From UBA3775 sp964572955 (GTDB lineage: Bacteria > Bacillota > Clostridia > Lachnospirales > Lachnospiraceae), in the NCBI GenBank assembly GCA_964572955.1, contig CAZNGY010000002.1:1-64000 (forward strand): a stretch of DNA of 64,000 nt, written 5' to 3'. The translations under genes were made by a program, and so were the position numbers. The notes under the pieces are model-generated. The model searched no databases, was not told where the DNA came from, and worked only from the letters and a program-made list of their open reading frames with translations. Within the stretch, counting starts at the first letter, position 1; every line of letters starts with the position of its first letter. Shown here piece after piece: positions 60,153 through 64,000 of the stretch.

Positions 60153-60929
60153 TTAATTATATCTCTTTCCGGCATAAAATCTTGTTCCCGCCGGCTTCCC
60201 GTCCATTATGTCATAAAGTACCTCCGGATTCTCTCCGTTTGCGATTACCATATCGATTCCCAGTTTCATGACTCTTCCCGCCGCATTCAGCTTCGTCATC
60301 ATTCCTCCTGTTCCCAGACTGCTTCCGGCACCTCCTGCCAATGCTTTTATTTCATCGCTCATTTCGTAAACATCATGAATAAGTTCCGCATCATCATACT
60401 TATGAGGATCTTTTGTATATAAACCGTCTATATCCGATAAAAGGATCAAAAGATCAGCCTCACAATTTGCCGCAACAATTGCCGCAAGGGTATCGTTATC
60501 TCCTATTCCCATTTCTGCAACAGATACTGTATCATTTTCATTTATTATTGGGAGCACTCCCAGCTCCAGCAATCTGAATATTGTATTGTGAAAGTTCACT
60601 CTTCTGTCTTCATGTTCAACATCTTCTGCCGTGAGAAGTATCTGACCGACTGTATGCCTGTATTCGGAAAACAGTTTGTCATATGTATACATCAATTCAC
60701 ACTGACCGACTGCCGCAGCCGCCTGCTTTGTCGGTATATCCTTCGGTCTGTTTACAAGCATGAGTTTTCCTGCTCCCATTCCAATGGCTCCTGATGAAAC
60801 CAAAACCACCTCATTATTTGCATTCTTTATGTCACTTAAAACCTTACAAAGCTTTTCTACACGCCTTATATTAATTCTTCCTGTTTCATGAGCCAGTGTT
60901 GACGTACCGACTTTTACAACTATACGCAT
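60153..60929 (-). CDS. proB: Glutamate 5-kinase (short form)
   Basis: ProB (258 aa) phosphorylates glutamate for proline synthesis. The amino-acid-kinase fold is seen in RIVVKVGTSTLAH, LVSSGAIGMGAGKL, IINENDTVSV and GTGGMMTKLNAA. It lacks the C-terminal PUA domain of longer ProB proteins. The partner proA is not in the window, so the order here is proB-proC rather than proBA. An AGGAAG Shine-Dalgarno is present. Confidence 0.95.
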   Translation of the reverse strand: MRIVVKVGTSTLAHETGRINIRRVEKLCKVLSDIKNANNEVVLVSSGAIGMGAGKLMLVNRPKDIPTKQAAAAVGQCELMYTYDKLFSEYRHTVGQILLTAEDVEHEDRRVNFHNTIFRLLELGVLPIINENDTVSVAEMGIGDNDTLAAIVAANCEADLLILLSDIDGLYTKDPHKYDDAELIHDVYEMSDEIKALAGGAGSSLGTGGMMTKLNAAGRVMKLGIDMVIANGENPEVLYDIMDGKPAGTRFYAGKRYN

Positions 60930-61016
60930 ATTTATCTTCCTACTCCTTCAAGTTTTTACGGTCGGATATCTGCTTCTTTAATTCAGGCCGCACCCATGCA
61001 CAGTATAACACAGACA

Positions 61017-61052
61017 CAAAAAAAACGATACATAAATATGTACCGTTTTTTT
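61017..61052. terminator. Terminator after the transporter gene
   Basis: AAAAAACG-TACATA/TATGTA-CGTTTTTT hairpin with one internal mismatch (61017-61052) and T8 on the minus strand, 33 bp past the transporter stop at 61085. Confidence 0.75.
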
Positions 61053-61084
61053 GTTAATACCTTAAAAAGCATCCGATCAATTCA

Positions 61085-62464
61085 TTATATTGTATATCTT
61101 AAAAGGAGCACTGCTGTTGCAACCAGAAGTGTAAGAACCGTTGCCGGTGCCGCAACCTTGCAGTATTTTCCCCATCCGACAGGATGTCCTTCTTTTGCAA
61201 TTATTGATGTTCCCACAACATTTGCAGACGCACCTATAGGTGTTCCGTTTCCACCTATATCGGTACCGATTGCAAGTGTCCATGCAAGAACCGCAAGAAG
61301 TGCAGGATCTCCAACTGAAAGTTCCTTTATAACCGGAACCATGGTTGCCGCAAATGGTATGTTATCAATAAATGCTGACGCAACTGCTGAAATCCAAAGA
61401 ATGATTACTATCATCGCCTTTACATTTCCGCCGCTTATCTTCTTAATAAAATCGGCAATTACCTGAAGAACACCGGTCTGTTCAAGTCCGCCGACAACCA
61501 CAAAGAGTCCGATAAAGAAAAGAATCGTGTTCCAGTCAAGTCTCTTAATAATGTCGGTTGTCTTCTTCGTTCCCTCAATTGCTAACGAAGCAATGAGCGA
61601 AAGAACCATTGCTATAACACCTATGGTTGCTACCGAAAGACCTGTCTGTGCATGTGTCACAAGTAATACAACACAAATTGCAAAAATAATACAGCTGATT
61701 ATAAAATATGTTTTATTCTGAATTGCTTCCTTTGGATTAGGATATGTAATTCCTTCCGGTCTTGCTGCTTCACTCTCCTTAAGCTGCTTTCTGAACATAA
61801 AGTAAAAATAAAAGATAAGGATAATTCCCGCTATAAGTGCCACCAAACCCGTATTTGTAAGGAAATCGAAGAATGTATATCCAAGACCTGTTCCGATAAT
61901 GATATTAGGCGGATCGCCGGACATCGTTGACGAACCTCCGACATTGCTCATAAAGATTTCTGCCAATACTACCGGTACAGGGTCAAATTTCAAAATTCTT
62001 GCCAGTTCAACCGTTACTGCCGCAAGGAAAAGAATTACCGTAATACTGTCAATAAACATCGAGAGTACTGCCGACATAACCATAAAAGATATAAATAAAG
62101 GTACTACACGATAATTTACAAGCTGTGCAAGCTTAAGACAAAGCCATCTGAAGAAACCTGCATTTCCCATTCCTTCAACCATGAGCATCATGCCCGTAAT
62201 AAAGATAATTGTTGCCCAGTTGATTCCTGTTGAGGATTCTTCCGCATTATGTCCCGGAATCCAAAACGCTTTTGTAAAAATACTCTTGTAATTAAGAGTT
62301 TCCACGATAGCATCCGAGCTTTGCATTATAAGTCCGAATACGACCACAAGTACAAGCACTGCACCTATACATGCCGGAACAAATCTGTCCATCTTACCGA
62401 CTATAATTACAATAAACATCAGTAAGAAAATAACCAATGCTGCAATAGTAGCTGCCGTTTCCAT
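61085..62464 (-). CDS. ArsB/NhaD/SLC13-superfamily ion transporter
   Basis: A 459-aa permease with about 11-12 membrane helices. Two half-repeats carry related loops: GGSSTMSGDPPNIIIGTGLG and DIGGNGTPIGASANVVGTS, the substrate-site motifs of the ArsB/NhaD ion transporter superfamily. It could exchange Na+/H+ or carry an organic or arsenical anion; the sequence does not decide. The ATG at 62462-62464 has GGAGGT four bases upstream, preferred over a TTG four codons earlier. It is a single-gene transcript by position. Confidence 0.87.
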   Translation of the reverse strand: METAATIAALVIFLLMFIVIIVGKMDRFVPACIGAVLVLVVVFGLIMQSSDAIVETLNYKSIFTKAFWIPGHNAEESSTGINWATIIFITGMMLMVEGMGNAGFFRWLCLKLAQLVNYRVVPLFISFMVMSAVLSMFIDSITVILFLAAVTVELARILKFDPVPVVLAEIFMSNVGGSSTMSGDPPNIIIGTGLGYTFFDFLTNTGLVALIAGIILIFYFYFMFRKQLKESEAARPEGITYPNPKEAIQNKTYFIISCIIFAICVVLLVTHAQTGLSVATIGVIAMVLSLIASLAIEGTKKTTDIIKRLDWNTILFFIGLFVVVGGLEQTGVLQVIADFIKKISGGNVKAMIVIILWISAVASAFIDNIPFAATMVPVIKELSVGDPALLAVLAWTLAIGTDIGGNGTPIGASANVVGTSIIAKEGHPVGWGKYCKVAAPATVLTLLVATAVLLLRYTI

Positions 62465-62674
62465 GATTACCTCCAAATTTTATAAAACATTAAGATTTTT
62501 ACACAATCCACACATTTTAGCCCATATCTCGATAAATTGCAACAATAATATCCGATTTATTTACTTTTACGTCTTTTTTCTACAAAATAAAGTACACAGA
62601 CTGTTTTACGTCAGACTGCCAATACCCATTTTCCGACTGACCGCTGCCTCATGGCAGTATTCATAAAAAATTAA

Positions 62675-63376
62675 TCAACGGGCATAAAATCCGGAGTCAC
62701 TGACTCTTTCGCCTGCTTTATAAAGGTGAGAGTAGTCTCCCATTGACCTCACTCTGAAAATAGCCGCATCTGCATCTCTTTCTTCCGTTTCTATTTCAAA
62801 TACGGTTGATGGAGCCGCAAAAAAACCGTGAAGCATAAGTGAAGGAGCAATTCCTGTAAGATAACCTATCATTATGAGTGAAACCGCCATATGACAGAAA
62901 ATTACTATCGCATCATCCGTATGTTTAACCACCCTGTAAAAGTTTCCGTCCCTCTTATAACCGTGTTCCAAAAGCAGCCCGTCCAGTCCGTTTTTTACCA
63001 TTTCATACTGTTCGGCAACATTTGTCCCCTGATATATCGGTGCTTCCGTCCATCTGTCTTTGTCATACATTTCAGGATATTTTGTCCAGTCTGCAGGGAG
63101 CAGATCCCAACAGTTTCTGATATGACCATCTCTCGGATCACTGCACTTTCCGCTGAATTCTCTGACCCATGGCAACACCTCAGGCTCAATACCTGTTCCC
63201 TTTAGTGCCGTTGCTGCCGTATCTCTTGCACGTCCAAGAGGAGAAACGTAAAATTTTCTTACATTTTTAAGGTTCTGTATCCTTTCTGCCAAAAATTCTG
63301 CTTCCTTCCACCCTTTTTTGGTCAATGAATCAATTGAGTAATCCGGTTCTGCATGTCTTACAAGTATAATTTTCAT
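62675..63376 (-). CDS. Histidine phosphatase-family protein
   Basis: A 233-aa phosphoglycerate mutase-like phosphatase. The catalytic His is in KIILVRHAEPDYS at the N-terminus, with the phosphate Arg in VSPLGRARDTAATAL and the second His in IVIFCHMAVSLIM. The long middle insertion (about 85-140) is unusual for small members. The substrate is unknown. The ATG at 63374-63376 has GGAGGA upstream; 60 open codons before it are unsupported. It is divergent from the last gene of the window. Confidence 0.88.
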   Translation of the reverse strand: MKIILVRHAEPDYSIDSLTKKGWKEAEFLAERIQNLKNVRKFYVSPLGRARDTAATALKGTGIEPEVLPWVREFSGKCSDPRDGHIRNCWDLLPADWTKYPEMYDKDRWTEAPIYQGTNVAEQYEMVKNGLDGLLLEHGYKRDGNFYRVVKHTDDAIVIFCHMAVSLIMIGYLTGIAPSLMLHGFFAAPSTVFEIETEERDADAAIFRVRSMGDYSHLYKAGERVSDSGFYAR

Positions 63377-63464
63377 AAAATATCCTCCGTAAACTAATCT
63401 GATTTTTATAATATGCCACAAAAAATCAAAAATCAATACCGCATATTTACCATGTTCTTTTTTC

Positions 63465-63493
63465 TTGACTAATCCGTTTAATTGTGAAATTAT
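63465..63493 (+). promoter_or_regulatory. Promoter of the ParB-like-domain gene
   Basis: TTGACT (63465-63470), a 17-bp spacer and AATTAT (63488-63493), about 135 bp before the ATG. Confidence 0.5.
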
Positions 63494-63629
63494 GTACATA
63501 TACTGATACTCAGAAATTCCGATTTTCTGATTCAGACATTGTAAATTTCCGGTCACCTGCCGATTCGTTTTTAAACCGGCTTAAATATGACCGTTTCATT
63601 ATAACCCTAAAATTTTTCAGGAGGAAAAA

Positions 63630-64000
63630 ATGAGTCTGGAAGCTTACAAAGCAGCTCTTAAACTTGGAGAGAAGGAATATACGACAAGACTTTCCAAAAA
63701 ACTTGATCCCTATCTTCCGATACTTGATGACATAACTGAAAACGTAAAAACCGTGAGCCGTGTTAAACTTGGTCTTGTTACAATACCCATGGATCAGATT
63801 GCCGGGACGGTAAATGCAAATCGATCCAATGCATTTGCATCCAACTTCATGCCTCTGCTTCAGATTGGCAGTGAATTTGCCTCTAAATGGAGTGTTCTTC
63901 ATGACAGTCTTGAAGAAGATGGTTTAAGAGACCCTGTAATTGCATTCGAATACATGAATAAATTCTATATCAGAGAGGGAAACAAGCGTGTTTCCGTGTC
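63630..64000 (+). CDS. ParB-like-domain protein, partial (possibly BMP-family fusion)
   Basis: The first 123 codons of a gene that runs off the right edge. The ATG at 63630 has an AGGAGG Shine-Dalgarno. The N-terminus MSLEAYKAALKLGEKEY is followed by GLVTIPMDQIAGT and, near the edge, FYIREGNKRVSVS, which resembles the ParB/Srx nuclease-fold EGxxRxxA-type motif. I recall Lachnospiraceae proteins with this N-terminus fused to a basic-membrane-protein (BMP) substrate-binding domain, but that part is outside the window and unverified. Confidence 0.8.
   Translation, partial: MSLEAYKAALKLGEKEYTTRLSKKLDPYLPILDDITENVKTVSRVKLGLVTIPMDQIAGTVNANRSNAFASNFMPLLQIGSEFASKWSVLHDSLEEDGLRDPVIAFEYMNKFYIREGNKRVSV

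Noticed and set aside
63510..63902. A 130-codon minus-strand frame at the right edge
   Set aside because: It is antisense to the well-supported gene beginning at 63630, and its composition is shadow-like.
1..64000. CRISPR arrays, prophage, transposases or integrases
   Set aside because: No spaced direct repeats, no transposase or integrase motifs and no att-like duplication at the tRNA-Gly gene were seen.

Overview
The window looks like chromosomal DNA of a low-GC, anaerobic, spore-forming Clostridia, most likely a Lachnospiraceae member in the Roseburia/Butyrivibrio/Lachnospira neighbourhood. This is an inference from SpoIIID, a SplB-type radical SAM protein, a six-subunit Ech [NiFe] hydrogenase, mannan-type glycosidases and several protein families I associate with that group. 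Most genes lie on the minus strand. I see no phage, insertion sequence, CRISPR array or clearly foreign block.

Layout. 1-2.0 kb: the minus-strand rpmG-secE-nusG-rplK-rplA cluster (rplA is cut by the window edge) with a consensus promoter and a hairpin-rich rplK leader. 2.1-5.4 kb: a YjdF-like membrane protein, a CarD-type RNA polymerase-binding protein and a DUF815 AAA+ ATPase. Between the last two is a 122-bp element (4100-4221) that folds as a four-helix cloverleaf; I cannot name it, and it is the best candidate here for something undescribed. 5.6-13 kb: biosynthesis (ilvD, asd, dus, coaX, argF). 13.1-16.6 kb: SPFH/NfeD pair, a Thr-Pro-rich surface protein and a membrane-anchored trigger-factor-like foldase. 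16.8-25.9 kb: a FucI-family isomerase, queT under a preQ1-I riboswitch, pgi, spoIIID, an amidohydrolase, a ROK kinase and a GH2 beta-mannosidase. 26-33 kb: trkA-trkH potassium uptake, an SDR, a SplB-like radical SAM gene coupled to a nucleosidase-like gene, and a DRE-TIM aldolase. 33-44.6 kb: tRNA-Gly(GCC), NUDIX, SGNH acetylesterase, a large membrane protein, GH130 phosphorylase with a divergent AraC regulator, two more trigger-factor-like proteins, a LacI-sensor/GGDEF fusion and CorA. 44.8-55.8 kb: an AEC permease, echABCDEF and hypFCDE, closely spaced on one strand and divergent from a short DtxR/MntR-like regulator. 56-64 kb: thioesterase, EamA transporter, homocysteine methyltransferase/MTHFR fusion, proC, proB, an ArsB/NhaD-type transporter, a histidine phosphatase and the start of a ParB-like-domain protein.

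How it works together. Beta-mannosidase, GH130 phosphorylase, the SGNH esterase, the ROK kinase, phosphoglucose isomerase and the AraC regulator are consistent with intracellular use of acetylated manno-oligosaccharides. The Ech operon would dispose of fermentation electrons as H2 with ion pumping. hypFCDE build the Fe(CN)2CO group, but nickel-insertion genes hypA/hypB and a maturation protease are not in the window. SpoIIID and SplB point to a sporulation programme.

Starts were moved from the longest reading frame to the codon best served by a Shine-Dalgarno sequence in many genes; this is stated in each entry.
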